A stretch of DNA of 64,000 nt from an uncultured Fluviicola sp. (GTDB lineage: Bacteria; Bacteroidota; Bacteroidia; Flavobacteriales_D; Crocinitomicaceae), in assembly GCF_902168135.1 (NCBI RefSeq), contig NZ_CABHOL010000022.1, positions 1 to 64,000 of the forward strand. The letters are read 5' to 3'. The position numbers and the translations under genes were made by a program. This document shows positions 33,626-43,567 of the stretch, piece by piece. The notes beneath the pieces were generated by a model. The model had not been told where the DNA came from, did no database searches, and saw nothing but the letters and a program-made list of their open reading frames with translations. Positions within the stretch are counted from its first letter, which is position 1. Each line of letters opens with the position of its first letter.

Positions 33626-33702
33626 TTTCCGGCTGACAGGCCGGGTGGATTTGTTATACCTGGATACCGTACTTTATCTATAATTCAAATAATCAGTAAG
33701 TT

Positions 33703-34749
33703 ATGAAAAAAGCATTACTATTTTTAGGGATGTTATCTTCTGTTGCGTATGCACAGGATTGCTCGAAAATCTTCATTTCAGAGTACGTTGAAGGTTGGTC
33801 AAATAATAAAGCATTGGAGATTTACAATCCAACGAACCAAAGTGTTGACTTAAGCCAGTATTTTGTGGCGCGTTATTCTAACGGATCTTCATCAGCTACA
33901 AATGCAAACGCAGTTCAGTTGAGCGGCAATATTGCGCCATATGGTGTTTTTGTTGCGGTATTGGATAAAAGAGATCCTAACGGAACAGGTCAGGAAGCAC
34001 CAATCTGGGATTCTTTGGAAGTGCGCGGAGATGGTTTCTTTAGCCCGGTATACAATACCAGTAATGCATTTTATTGGAATGGGAACGATGCTGTTTTGTT
34101 AGCGAAAGGAACATTGACAGGACCTTCTACCAATTCGATTACAACAGCAACTGGCTTCCAGATTGTTGATGTATTTGGAAAAATCGGTGAGAACCCTGCG
34201 AATGAAACAGGATCTTCTGCAAATAATGACGGAGCCTGGTCTTCAGGATTTCCTTACAATACAGGAGTTGGTGTTCAATTGACAAGTGATCATTCTTTGA
34301 TTCGTAAATCAACAGTTCTAAAAGGAGTAACAACGAACCCTACATTCTTCAACCCACTAGGTGAATGGGATTCTATTCCTGCAGTAACTTATGTATACGA
34401 TGAGAACGGGAACCCTATCTCAGGTGCAAATGGACCTATTTTGTTTGGTAACTGGTTCTCTTTGGGATCACATGATTGCGGTTGTAATCCGTTATCTGTT
34501 GGTGATCAAACGATCGAGGATGTATTGGTTTACCCGAATCCAACTAACGAAGGGGTGACTTTCATTAAGAATGCACAAGGAGTGAAAGAGGTAACAGTTG
34601 TAAACACATTGGGGCAGCACGTTAATCGTTTCTCAAACAATGCTTCTGCAGTTATGTCCGTAAATTTAGGATCTGATAAAGGAGTTTATTTACTTCGTAT
34701 CGTTCACGAGAACGGTTCAGTTTCAACGAAGAGGGTAATTTTTAAATAA
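33703..34749 (+). CDS. Lamin-tail domain protein with T9SS type A sorting domain
   Basis: 'CSKIFISEYVEGWSNNKALEIYNPTNQSVDLSQYFVARYSNG', C-term 'VLVYPNPTNEGVTFI...GVYLLRIVHENG'. Confidence 0.87.
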   Translation: MKKALLFLGMLSSVAYAQDCSKIFISEYVEGWSNNKALEIYNPTNQSVDLSQYFVARYSNGSSSATNANAVQLSGNIAPYGVFVAVLDKRDPNGTGQEAPIWDSLEVRGDGFFSPVYNTSNAFYWNGNDAVLLAKGTLTGPSTNSITTATGFQIVDVFGKIGENPANETGSSANNDGAWSSGFPYNTGVGVQLTSDHSLIRKSTVLKGVTTNPTFFNPLGEWDSIPAVTYVYDENGNPISGANGPILFGNWFSLGSHDCGCNPLSVGDQTIEDVLVYPNPTNEGVTFIKNAQGVKEVTVVNTLGQHVNRFSNNASAVMSVNLGSDKGVYLLRIVHENGSVSTKRVIFK

Positions 34750-34761
34750 TTATTTTATAAC

Positions 34762-34785
34762 AAGGTCGGATTTTTATCCGACCTT
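34762..34785 (+). terminator. Intercistronic hairpin (terminator or attenuator)
   Basis: aaggtcggat-tttt-atccgacctt, perfect 10-bp stem, weak T-tract. Confidence 0.65.
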
Positions 34786-34800
34786 ATTTATTTGAAAAAT

Positions 34801-37518
34801 ATGTTGCGATTTATTACAACATTGGTCATACTATTCCCGATAGTTTGCTTTGCTCAAACATCGGTGGTAAGAGGAACCGTAAAAGATAAAGTATCAGAAG
34901 AGTATATTCCCGGAGCTTATGTCAGCCTGGGGACTTTCAAAGCTATTTCTGACGATAACGGAAATTATGAATTCAAAAACGTGCCTTACGGATCTTATAA
35001 ATTGACCGTTGGAGCATTTGATTTTGATACCCTTCAGTTAACAGTCGTTATTAAATCGGAGGAAACAGTCATTAATCCTGAATTGGGCGGAAGCACGGAA
35101 ATTGAAGAAATTCGTGTCATTGCAAATATTTCAATGGACCGTAAAACACCGATTGCTATTACCAAAATATCTGCCGAACAAATAGCCGAAGAATTGGGTT
35201 CCCGTGACCTTCCTATGCTTTTAAATGCTACACCCGGAGTCTATGCGACTCAAACAGGTGGTGGTGACGGTGATTCAAGGATTACTGTTCGTGGATTTGA
35301 TCAGCGAAATGTCGGTGTTTTGATTGACGGTGTTCCGGTGAATGATATGGAGAACGGAGCTGTATACTGGTCAAATTGGTTCGGATTGGATGCCATTACC
35401 AACCAGGTACAAATCCAGCGTGGATTGGGAGCTACTAAGCTTTCAATGCCTTCAGTGGGTGGATCCATGAATATTGTAACGAACGGAATGCACAATCGCA
35501 AAGGTTTCTCATTCAAACAAGAATACGGAACCGGAAACTTTTTGCGTACGTCACTTTCTTACAACTCCGGAAGAACCAAAAAAGGATGGGGATTCAACTT
35601 CTCAGGATCTTACAAACAAGGAGATGGCTGGGTGGAAGGAACCAATACGCAGGGTGCTTTCTATTACGGGAAAATTCAAAAGTTAATCAAGAAACATTTG
35701 GTAAGTTTATCAGCTTTCGGTGCTCCGCAAAAACACGGACAGCGTTCATTCTACCAACCGATCCAGTATTGGGATTCACAAACAGCAGCCGATTTAGGTG
35801 TTCCGATCAACCAAAACGCAATTATCGACAGAGGTATTCGTTTTAATCAACATTGGGGGTATATTACAAATGCTGATGGGGAGAAAGAACGTAAAAATGA
35901 GCGTTTAAATTACTACCATAAACCGCAAATCACTTTAAAGGATTTTTGGCAGGTGAATAAAAAATTGTCTATCTCCAATATCGGCTATATGTCTATCGGT
36001 AGAGGCGGAGGAACACGTTTGGCAAACTCTGCCGGAACACTTTACACCCAGGACGGACATGTAGATTGGGATGCAATTGTTCAGGCTAACCGGGTAGATC
36101 AATTATTTGGCGGACCAAATGTGGACCTTGCTTATTCACCTACGGAGTTAAAGTCTACTCAAGTTCAGATCGCATCGGTAAATAATCATTTCTGGTTAGG
36201 CTACTTGGGTCAGTTCCAGTACGAATTGAATACAAAATGGTCCGTTTCCGGAGGAATTGATTACCGCTATTACAAAGGAAGCCATTACCAGGAAATTACG
36301 GATCTTTTAGGTGGGGATTATTATGTAAATACAAGTAATTTCAATGATCCGAACCCGATGAAGCGCAAAGGAGATAAAATTGCACTGAACACTTACAACA
36401 ATGATCGTGATGGATTGGTACAGTGGGGTGGAGTTTTTGGTTCCGTGGAATACAGCGGGAACAGATGGACAGCCTTTTTAAATCTTTCCGGAGTAGTGAA
36501 TGCTTACAAAGGAGTTGATTATTTCCAGCGTAAAGTATTGGATTTGGGAGATACGGTTCTTAGAATCGGTGCGAACGATACGATTAATTACAATGGAAAT
36601 ACTTATACGGCATCTTCTCCGGGTCTGGAAGACTATGCTACTGATTGGAAAACAATTCCCGGAGGAACAATCAAAGGTGGTGTGAGCTATATTCTGAATG
36701 AAAATTCAAAACTGTTTGCCAATTTGGGTTATTTGTCCCGTACACCGCAGTTCAGCAATGTTATTGATAATAACACAAATACTTTCTTCCGTGAGATCAA
36801 GAATGAAATCATCCAGGCGGTTGAATTGGGTTATAGTTTCTCTAATAAGTATTTCGGAGTAAATGTAAACGGGTACTTTACCAATTGGAAAAATAAACCG
36901 TTCCCTTATGGTATTGCTATCCCTGATCCGAATGACCCAACTGCAAGTATTTATTTGAACATTAACGGAATGGATGCTATTCATTACGGGGGTGAGTTGG
37001 ATGTTGCTTACAACATCTTCAAAAACCTAACTGCCGAGGCAATGATATCTCTGGGTGATTGGACATGGAACTCTTCTGAGACTTTTTATGTGCCGGAATT
37101 GGATTATTCCTTTACATTTGATGCAAAAGGAGTACATGTAGGTGATGCAGCCCAGACAATGATGAATTTCAGTTTGAGATATGAACCGATCAAAAAATTG
37201 TACTTCAAGATTCAATACCAATGGTTTGACCGCTATTACGCAGCATTTAATCCGTTCTTTTTGCAGGGAGCAGATGCTAGAAGAGAAGCATGGAAATTAC
37301 CTTCTTATGGTTTAATGAATGGATTTGCAGGATATTCTGTGAATATCAAAAAAGTGAATGTTTTCTTCAATGCAATGGTCTCGAATATTTTGAACTCGAA
37401 ATTCATGGCGGATGCAACAGATAGTTATTATGCTCCAAACAATTCAGATGCTCAGTCCGCTTCAGTCGTATTTGGACAGGGGTTGAGATTTAACCTGACT
37501 TTGGGAGTTAATTTTTAA
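34801..37518 (+). CDS. TonB-dependent receptor with carboxypeptidase-regulatory-like N-terminal domain
   Basis: 'VRGTVKDKVSEEYIPGAYVSLG', plug 'DLPMLLNATPGVYAT...SRITVRGFDQRNVGVLIDGVPVNDMENG', C-term 'GLRFNLTLGVNF'. Confidence 0.92.
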   Translation: MLRFITTLVILFPIVCFAQTSVVRGTVKDKVSEEYIPGAYVSLGTFKAISDDNGNYEFKNVPYGSYKLTVGAFDFDTLQLTVVIKSEETVINPELGGSTEIEEIRVIANISMDRKTPIAITKISAEQIAEELGSRDLPMLLNATPGVYATQTGGGDGDSRITVRGFDQRNVGVLIDGVPVNDMENGAVYWSNWFGLDAITNQVQIQRGLGATKLSMPSVGGSMNIVTNGMHNRKGFSFKQEYGTGNFLRTSLSYNSGRTKKGWGFNFSGSYKQGDGWVEGTNTQGAFYYGKIQKLIKKHLVSLSAFGAPQKHGQRSFYQPIQYWDSQTAADLGVPINQNAIIDRGIRFNQHWGYITNADGEKERKNERLNYYHKPQITLKDFWQVNKKLSISNIGYMSIGRGGGTRLANSAGTLYTQDGHVDWDAIVQANRVDQLFGGPNVDLAYSPTELKSTQVQIASVNNHFWLGYLGQFQYELNTKWSVSGGIDYRYYKGSHYQEITDLLGGDYYVNTSNFNDPNPMKRKGDKIALNTYNNDRDGLVQWGGVFGSVEYSGNRWTAFLNLSGVVNAYKGVDYFQRKVLDLGDTVLRIGANDTINYNGNTYTASSPGLEDYATDWKTIPGGTIKGGVSYILNENSKLFANLGYLSRTPQFSNVIDNNTNTFFREIKNEIIQAVELGYSFSNKYFGVNVNGYFTNWKNKPFPYGIAIPDPNDPTASIYLNINGMDAIHYGGELDVAYNIFKNLTAEAMISLGDWTWNSSETFYVPELDYSFTFDAKGVHVGDAAQTMMNFSLRYEPIKKLYFKIQYQWFDRYYAAFNPFFLQGADARREAWKLPSYGLMNGFAGYSVNIKKVNVFFNAMVSNILNSKFMADATDSYYAPNNSDAQSASVVFGQGLRFNLTLGVNF

Positions 37519-37536
37519 TACGGAAAAACAACAGCA

Positions 37537-39822
37537 ATGAATAAATTTTGGATGTTAGCTTGTGTATGTTTGGCTTCACTTTCTGTGAATGCTCAGGCGA
37601 CGATTGCAGATGCACGTAATTTTGCAATCGGACAAACAGTTACAATTAAAGGAGTTGTAACAAACGGTAGTGAGTTGGGACCGATTCGCTACGTGCAGGA
37701 TGGTACGGCAGCACTTCCTGCTTATGGTACAACTTTAAACAGCGTTCTTCGCGGAGATTCCATCACCGTAACCGGAACATTGTATGATTACAGCGGGTTA
37801 TTGGAAATTTCTCCTACGACCAGCTTTACGAATCACGGAGCGGTAACATTGCCGAACCCATTGCCGGTTCCGCTTTCAGCAATCAACGAAATGATCGAAT
37901 CCCAATTGGTTCGTGTGGATAACGTAACATTTACAACTACAGGGTCTTTTGCATCCGGTAACAGTACGGTACAGATTTCGGACGGAACAACAACTATGGA
38001 TGTTCGTATCAACGGAACTACTAATATTGATGGTACTGCTATTCCTACAGGACCTGTTTCAATCATCGCTTTGGTTGGTCAGTTCAACGCAAACTACCAG
38101 TTGGTTCCAAGAGCATTGAATGATATTTTTGCTTACGTACCTCCTGCTAAAGAAATCAATGTGACAATCGGCGGAACAACTTACCTTACAGGAAGCCAGT
38201 TTGCTGTTGGTACAACAGCTTCAACTACTGTAACAATTGAGAATACAGGTGCGGGTAACTTAACGGTTTCCGGTGCATCCTTTTCAGGAGCTAATGCAGC
38301 AGATTATTCTACAACTTTCACTAACGCAGTCATTGCAGGCGGAACTTCAAGTACACTTACTGTGAACTTCACTGCCGGTGGAACAGGATCTCGTTTGGGA
38401 GCTTTAACTATTGCTTCGGATGATTCGGATGAAAGTGCTTATGTAATTAACTTATATGGTATCGGTACGGATAACCTGGCTACTGAGCCTGCAGCAAATC
38501 CAACCAACCTTACATTCCCTACAAATAAGCCGTATACATTCAGCGGCTCTTTTACACCGAGTGCAAATACTGAAAACTACCTGGTTGTTTATACAAAGAA
38601 TGGTACACCGGTTTCCGGAGCTCCGGTTGACGGAACAACATATAAAAGAGGAGATGTTGTTGGAAACGGACAAGTTGCTTACGTAGGACCTGCAGTGAAT
38701 TTCTCACCACGCCACGTGATCGCTAATGAAACTTATAACATTGCTGTTTTCTCATTCAACGGTCCTGCAACATTTGAAAACTACAAGACAACTGCTCCGC
38801 TTACAGGAACGATTACTTCCCAGGGAGAGCAAATTGGTAATTACTACAATACAATCGATCACTCAAGCCCAACATTCCTGACTTCTTTGACTTCTTTGAT
38901 CAATCCGCATACTGTTATTTCATATACGAACTACAAATCAACAGTGATGGCTCAGTTTGAAGTGAGAGATACAACACTTGGAAGATCCTATGTGGTTTGT
39001 TCATATACGGGTGAGCGCAAGGTTTTTGACGATCCGTTCGATTGGACCGCTGTTGGATATTCCCGTGAGCACACGTATTCTCATTCCTGGATGCCAACTT
39101 ACCCGGCAGACGGAAATCCTGCTAAGCCTGAATATTCTGATCAGCACAATTTGTATCCTGTAAACCAAAATCAGGCAAACTCTCCAAGAAGTAATTTACC
39201 GATGAATGAAATTACCGGAAGCGTAGTATTCAATTACATGAACGGAAGCGTTGGTTACAATGGTTCACAATTGGTTTACGAACCAAGAGACGAGCAAAAA
39301 GGAAACGCGGCCAGAGCGATGTTTTACATGGCAACTGCTTATAACGGAATTTCCGGAAACAACTGGCAATTGCCAACCAACCAGGATCAGCAAATTTTGA
39401 AAACATGGCACAATGCCGATTTGCCGGATAATTATGAAATTGCTCGTAACGAGTACATCTTCTCGCAGCAGGGGAACAGAAACCCTTATGTAGACAGCGT
39501 TCATTTCACTTGTTATGTAAACTTCTCCAATATGTCTTATATCGCTGCAGGATGTGGTGATTTGGGAATCAACGAGCAATTATTGCAACAAAACTTAGTG
39601 GTGTTCCCGGTACCTGCTCAAACAGAAATGTTCGTACAAGTAAACGGAACACAAATCACAGATTATAAAATTGTTTCAATCTCAGGTCAGTTAATCGAAA
39701 ATAAGTCTAACTTAACAGCTGATGTATTGAAATTGAATACAACTGAATACAAAGCAGGAACTTATTTGATTGAAGTAGAGACTCCGTTCGGAAAAGCTAC
39801 GAAATCATTCATTATTGAATAA
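37537..39822 (+). CDS. Secreted endonuclease I (EndA/NucM-like) with OB-fold-like N-domain, choice-of-anchor D domain and T9SS sorting domain
   Basis: 'YSREHTYSHSWMP', 'DQHNLYPVNQNQANSPRSNLP', C-term 'LVVFPVPAQTEMFVQV...AGTYLIEVETPFG'. Confidence 0.88.
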   Translation: MNKFWMLACVCLASLSVNAQATIADARNFAIGQTVTIKGVVTNGSELGPIRYVQDGTAALPAYGTTLNSVLRGDSITVTGTLYDYSGLLEISPTTSFTNHGAVTLPNPLPVPLSAINEMIESQLVRVDNVTFTTTGSFASGNSTVQISDGTTTMDVRINGTTNIDGTAIPTGPVSIIALVGQFNANYQLVPRALNDIFAYVPPAKEINVTIGGTTYLTGSQFAVGTTASTTVTIENTGAGNLTVSGASFSGANAADYSTTFTNAVIAGGTSSTLTVNFTAGGTGSRLGALTIASDDSDESAYVINLYGIGTDNLATEPAANPTNLTFPTNKPYTFSGSFTPSANTENYLVVYTKNGTPVSGAPVDGTTYKRGDVVGNGQVAYVGPAVNFSPRHVIANETYNIAVFSFNGPATFENYKTTAPLTGTITSQGEQIGNYYNTIDHSSPTFLTSLTSLINPHTVISYTNYKSTVMAQFEVRDTTLGRSYVVCSYTGERKVFDDPFDWTAVGYSREHTYSHSWMPTYPADGNPAKPEYSDQHNLYPVNQNQANSPRSNLPMNEITGSVVFNYMNGSVGYNGSQLVYEPRDEQKGNAARAMFYMATAYNGISGNNWQLPTNQDQQILKTWHNADLPDNYEIARNEYIFSQQGNRNPYVDSVHFTCYVNFSNMSYIAAGCGDLGINEQLLQQNLVVFPVPAQTEMFVQVNGTQITDYKIVSISGQLIENKSNLTADVLKLNTTEYKAGTYLIEVETPFGKATKSFIIE

Positions 39823-39823
39823 T

Positions 39824-40534
39824 ATGAAGAAACAAGTTTTTCTTTTTTTTCTAATAATAGGAGCAGGTCTTACGGCCTGCTCTTATCATTTACAGGTAAC
39901 AGGATCAAAACAGAATGTAGACGATTCAGGTAAGTCATCTGTCGAAATGGATTCTTTAATTGCGCCCTACAGAAGGGAAATGATGAAAGAATTCGGTCAG
40001 GTGATCGGTGAAGCTGAAACAGACCTGGTTACCGGGAGGCCGAATTCTACGCTGGGTTTTTGGTTGTGTGACAAATTGATCCAGCACGCAAAAGACAGTT
40101 CGTTTTTTCGAAATGAACCTGTCGTGGCATTTATCAATATCGGAGGTTTGAGAGCTGATCTTCCGAAAGGAAAAATCACAGTAGGAGATATTTACAAAGT
40201 TATGCCTTTTGATAACCGCATGGTGTTTTTAAAGCTTTCATTGGATAAGATCCCCGAAATGGAAGCTTATTTGAAGGAAAAAGGCGGGGAACCGATCGGC
40301 GGATTCAAACTGGAGAAAGGGAAATTGGTGTTTCCGGATAACCTGGCGAAAGAGAAAAATTATTTCTGGGTCGTTACTTCAGATTTTTTGGCGAACGGCG
40401 GCGATAATATGTTCTTCTTTAACAAACCTTTGCAGCGGTTTGATACGAACACCCTCTTCAGGGACTTCATTATCGAAGCTGTTAAAAAAGAGCAAAAAAT
40501 TGTATTTTATCCCGAAGAAAGAATAAATTGGTAA
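39824..40534 (+). CDS. Lipoprotein consisting of a stand-alone 5'-nucleotidase C-terminal domain
   Basis: Lipobox-like 'IGAGLTACS', 'FINIGGLRADLPKGKITVGDIYKVMPFDNRMVFLKLS', 'TSDFLANGGDNMFFF'. Confidence 0.87.
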   Translation: MKKQVFLFFLIIGAGLTACSYHLQVTGSKQNVDDSGKSSVEMDSLIAPYRREMMKEFGQVIGEAETDLVTGRPNSTLGFWLCDKLIQHAKDSSFFRNEPVVAFINIGGLRADLPKGKITVGDIYKVMPFDNRMVFLKLSLDKIPEMEAYLKEKGGEPIGGFKLEKGKLVFPDNLAKEKNYFWVVTSDFLANGGDNMFFFNKPLQRFDTNTLFRDFIIEAVKKEQKIVFYPEERINW

Positions 40535-40535
40535 G

Positions 40536-41453
40536 ATGGAAAGAAGATTATTTTTACAGCAAACAGGGGTGGTTGCAGGTGCTGCGATGGTTGCTCCTTC
40601 ACTGATCAGCGCAAAGAAAAAGCCCAACAAATTAGTGATCCTCCATACTAACGATACCCATTCCAATATTGATCCTTTCCCGGTTAATCATCCGAAATTT
40701 CCGAACATGGGTGGAGTTTCCAGAAGAGCCAGCCTGATCCAATCCATTCGCAACCAGGAAGAAAATGTACTGCTGCTCGATGCGGGGGATATTTTCCAGG
40801 GTACACCTTACTTCAACAAGTTTAAAGGAGTATTGGAAATGAAAACCATGGCAGCGATGAATTATGACATTGTGACGCTAGGTAATCACGATTTTGATAT
40901 TGGGATGGAAGCTTATAAAAGTGCTTTGTCGCATGCTTCTTTCCAGGTAGTAAACGCTAATTACGAATTGAGCTCAACTCCATTGGAAGAAGTTGTAAAA
41001 CCATATACCATCATCCGAAAAGCCGGATTTAAGATCGGTGTTTTTGGAGTTGGGGTAGATCTCCAGGGATTGGTGCCCAATGAGAACTGGAAAGGATTAA
41101 CTTACCAGGACCCCATTGCTGCAGCTCAAAAGCAAGCAGATGCTTTGCGTAAAGAGGGTTGTGATGTAGTGATTTGCTTGTCTCATTTGGGATACGAATA
41201 CAAAACAAACCAGGTTTCGGACAAAGTATTGGCAGCATCTACCCACGGCATCAATGTCATTATTGGCGGTCATACACATACATTCCTGGAAGATATGCAG
41301 GAATTCAAAAATAAAGAAGGAAAAGCGGTTTTTGTAAATCAGGTTGGTTACGGTGGTTTAAAGCTTGGCCGGATCGATATCGAATTATGCCCGGATTCGG
41401 GCAAATTCACCATTGCATCGATCAATCAGTTGCTGGACCAGGATATCGTTTAA
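40536..41453 (+). CDS. Stand-alone metallophosphoesterase (5'-nucleotidase N-terminal domain), possible Tat substrate
   Basis: 'MERRLFLQQTGVVAGAAMVAPSL', 'LHTNDTHSNIDPF', 'LLDAGDIFQGTPYF', 'VTLGNHDFD', 'IIGGHTHT'. Confidence 0.9.
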   Translation: MERRLFLQQTGVVAGAAMVAPSLISAKKKPNKLVILHTNDTHSNIDPFPVNHPKFPNMGGVSRRASLIQSIRNQEENVLLLDAGDIFQGTPYFNKFKGVLEMKTMAAMNYDIVTLGNHDFDIGMEAYKSALSHASFQVVNANYELSSTPLEEVVKPYTIIRKAGFKIGVFGVGVDLQGLVPNENWKGLTYQDPIAAAQKQADALRKEGCDVVICLSHLGYEYKTNQVSDKVLAASTHGINVIIGGHTHTFLEDMQEFKNKEGKAVFVNQVGYGGLKLGRIDIELCPDSGKFTIASINQLLDQDIV

Positions 41454-41469
41454 AATAAAAGGATAATGT

Positions 41470-41497
41470 GTGGGCGCGCGATTAATCGCGCGCCCAC
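41470..41497. repeat. Perfect 28-bp palindrome (dispersed palindrome family) between convergent genes
   Basis: gtgggcgcgcgattaatcgcgcgcccac. Confidence 0.88.
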
Positions 41498-41507
41498 GTT
41501 TTACTAG

Positions 41508-42689
41508 TTATTCCGGAATCTCTTCCAATTGATCCTTGGATAACTTCATTAGTGCAATTCGATCAAAACTTCCCATAATTTTTGCCTGAATCAGAATATT
41601 CAGTTCTCCGGCTTCGGTTTGAATGAAATCACAAGCAGTAACCGGAATGTTTTTTCCAAGGTACTTTTTCCCGGCTAAAGCTCCGCTCGACTTATCATAA
41701 AGACTCAATAACAACTGATTGCTTCTGGTAGAGGACAAAAATGCTTTATAAGATGTACCGCCAATTGAAAGTTCTTTAATAAGTACCGGCTTTTGTGCAT
41801 CCAGTTCGGAATGTCCCTGAGCAGAAATCGATTCGGTAATATCGATTGTTGCCGGATTCAGAGCTGCGTTGGCATTGTAGTAAATGTTATCGTAAGAAAA
41901 GCGCGCCAGTGAGAATTGGTTTCCGCCTGAAGGCGAAATAGCAGCCAGACCACCGTTAAAACCAGCCCCGTTGTAAACTCCTGCAAAGTTGAGGTTCTGG
42001 TCCAGGAAGATCAGGGAAAAACTGTAGTTGTAAAAACCGTTCATGACTATGTAATTGTTCTCCGGAGTAGAACTTACGAAAAATGGCATGCGTTTCCCGT
42101 TAAATGTAATGTGATCTACGATACGGTCTTCAACATCCGTGAAAATATCCAGGTCTGCTGATTGAACGATTGAACTCAAATCCAAAGTCAATTGATGGAT
42201 TCCAGTCTGCATACTCAGGCGGTTGTAATTTTGAATATAAATATTTTGCCCGGAATTGTAGGCGTAAGTCGGATAGAGAATATCCGTAAAAGCAGCTACT
42301 TCGGTTGTGGACTGAGTATTTTCATCAATTTTCAGGACGTAGGTAAACAATCCGACAGCATCCATGCAAACCAAATAGTTCACTCCGTTACTTTTGATCA
42401 GGCTCGGAACTGCATTGACATAGTTTTCCGGTAATTCGTAATTCCATACAAACTCTCCTTTAGCATCCACTTTCATCAAATGAATTCGCCAGCCGTCGTA
42501 GGCACTCATTACTAAGTATCCGTCATTTGCAGCAGAAGTGGTCATGCTCAAAGGATGGAAATGTTTATTCCCGTTCTGATCATCGTAGATCTTGATAAAA
42601 GGGACTTCTTCTTCTTTCACTTTCTTTTTACAGCTTGAAAATCCGATTCCCAGCCCTAAAAAGATCATTGAATAAATAATTAGTTTCAT
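41508..42689 (-). CDS. Hypothetical lipoprotein
   Basis: Lipobox 'GIGFSSC', no recognised domain. Confidence 0.7.
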   Translation of the reverse strand: MKLIIYSMIFLGLGIGFSSCKKKVKEEEVPFIKIYDDQNGNKHFHPLSMTTSAANDGYLVMSAYDGWRIHLMKVDAKGEFVWNYELPENYVNAVPSLIKSNGVNYLVCMDAVGLFTYVLKIDENTQSTTEVAAFTDILYPTYAYNSGQNIYIQNYNRLSMQTGIHQLTLDLSSIVQSADLDIFTDVEDRIVDHITFNGKRMPFFVSSTPENNYIVMNGFYNYSFSLIFLDQNLNFAGVYNGAGFNGGLAAISPSGGNQFSLARFSYDNIYYNANAALNPATIDITESISAQGHSELDAQKPVLIKELSIGGTSYKAFLSSTRSNQLLLSLYDKSSGALAGKKYLGKNIPVTACDFIQTEAGELNILIQAKIMGSFDRIALMKLSKDQLEEIPE

Positions 42690-42700
42690 ACGAATTCGGA

Positions 42701-43567
42701 TTAATGTCTGCTTTTTCTAAGAATTCCCAGTGAAATGGAGTTGTCTATCGGGAACATTACGCTTAATTGAATGTCGAGGTTCATAAACTTCAGCTGGTCC
42801 GGAACGTCCAGGTACTGCATGCTTAAACCGGTAAAATCAGCGTACCGGTTTTGGTCGCTGACCATGGAACGGAAGCCGTAGCGGAAGTTGCTTTCCAGGC
42901 TGATGGCGAAGTAATTGGCGAAATAGGTGAACCCGACTCCAGCTGTCAGTCCGAAATTAGCTTTAAGTAAATGTTCTGTAAAATCCGTTTCACCGGTTCT
43001 GTCAGCTGTTTTTTTATCTACTTCTTCATTGATGGTATAATCGTAGAAGATTGTTTTTTTTGCCTGGTGCCTGAAATTGGCATAGATTCCTCCCTGGATG
43101 TAAGGCGAGAATTGTGAAACGGTAAAATCCCAGCGTACCAGTAAGGGGAGGTTCACAGCCGAAACTTTTTGCTGATGCATCATTTCCAGTGCGAAATCCG
43201 CTCCGTTTACCGTATCCGACCAGGAATAGGCCGTGCGGTAATTGTAGCTGCTGTTTTGGTAAGCCGGCTGAAAAACAATTGCCAGCTTCTTTTTGAAGGA
43301 ATAGGAGAAATACAGACCGAATTGGGAACCTTTGTTCTTAAATAATCCCTGGTAGTCTTTTTCCGAATTCGCGTTTTCCTGGGAAGATTGCGGAGTTGTT
43401 ACCAGGAGGCTGTAATCCTTTACTACTTTAGCAGCGCTGAAATTCATTCCACCGGTAATGCCGAGATAAATCCGGTTGTTTCGGTGAACAGTGTATTTTG
43501 TTTGTGCCATCCCCTGAAAAGTAAGCAGGATGGTTAGTGAAAGAAATAAAATTCTGTTTAACATCAT
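42701..43567 (-). CDS. Outer-membrane beta-barrel protein (PorT-like fold)
   Basis: 'IYLGITGGMNFSAAKV', 'SFKKKLAIVFQPAYQNSSYNYRT', alternating aromatic strands. Confidence 0.78.
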   Translation of the reverse strand: MMLNRILFLSLTILLTFQGMAQTKYTVHRNNRIYLGITGGMNFSAAKVVKDYSLLVTTPQSSQENANSEKDYQGLFKNKGSQFGLYFSYSFKKKLAIVFQPAYQNSSYNYRTAYSWSDTVNGADFALEMMHQQKVSAVNLPLLVRWDFTVSQFSPYIQGGIYANFRHQAKKTIFYDYTINEEVDKKTADRTGETDFTEHLLKANFGLTAGVGFTYFANYFAISLESNFRYGFRSMVSDQNRYADFTGLSMQYLDVPDQLKFMNLDIQLSVMFPIDNSISLGILRKSRH

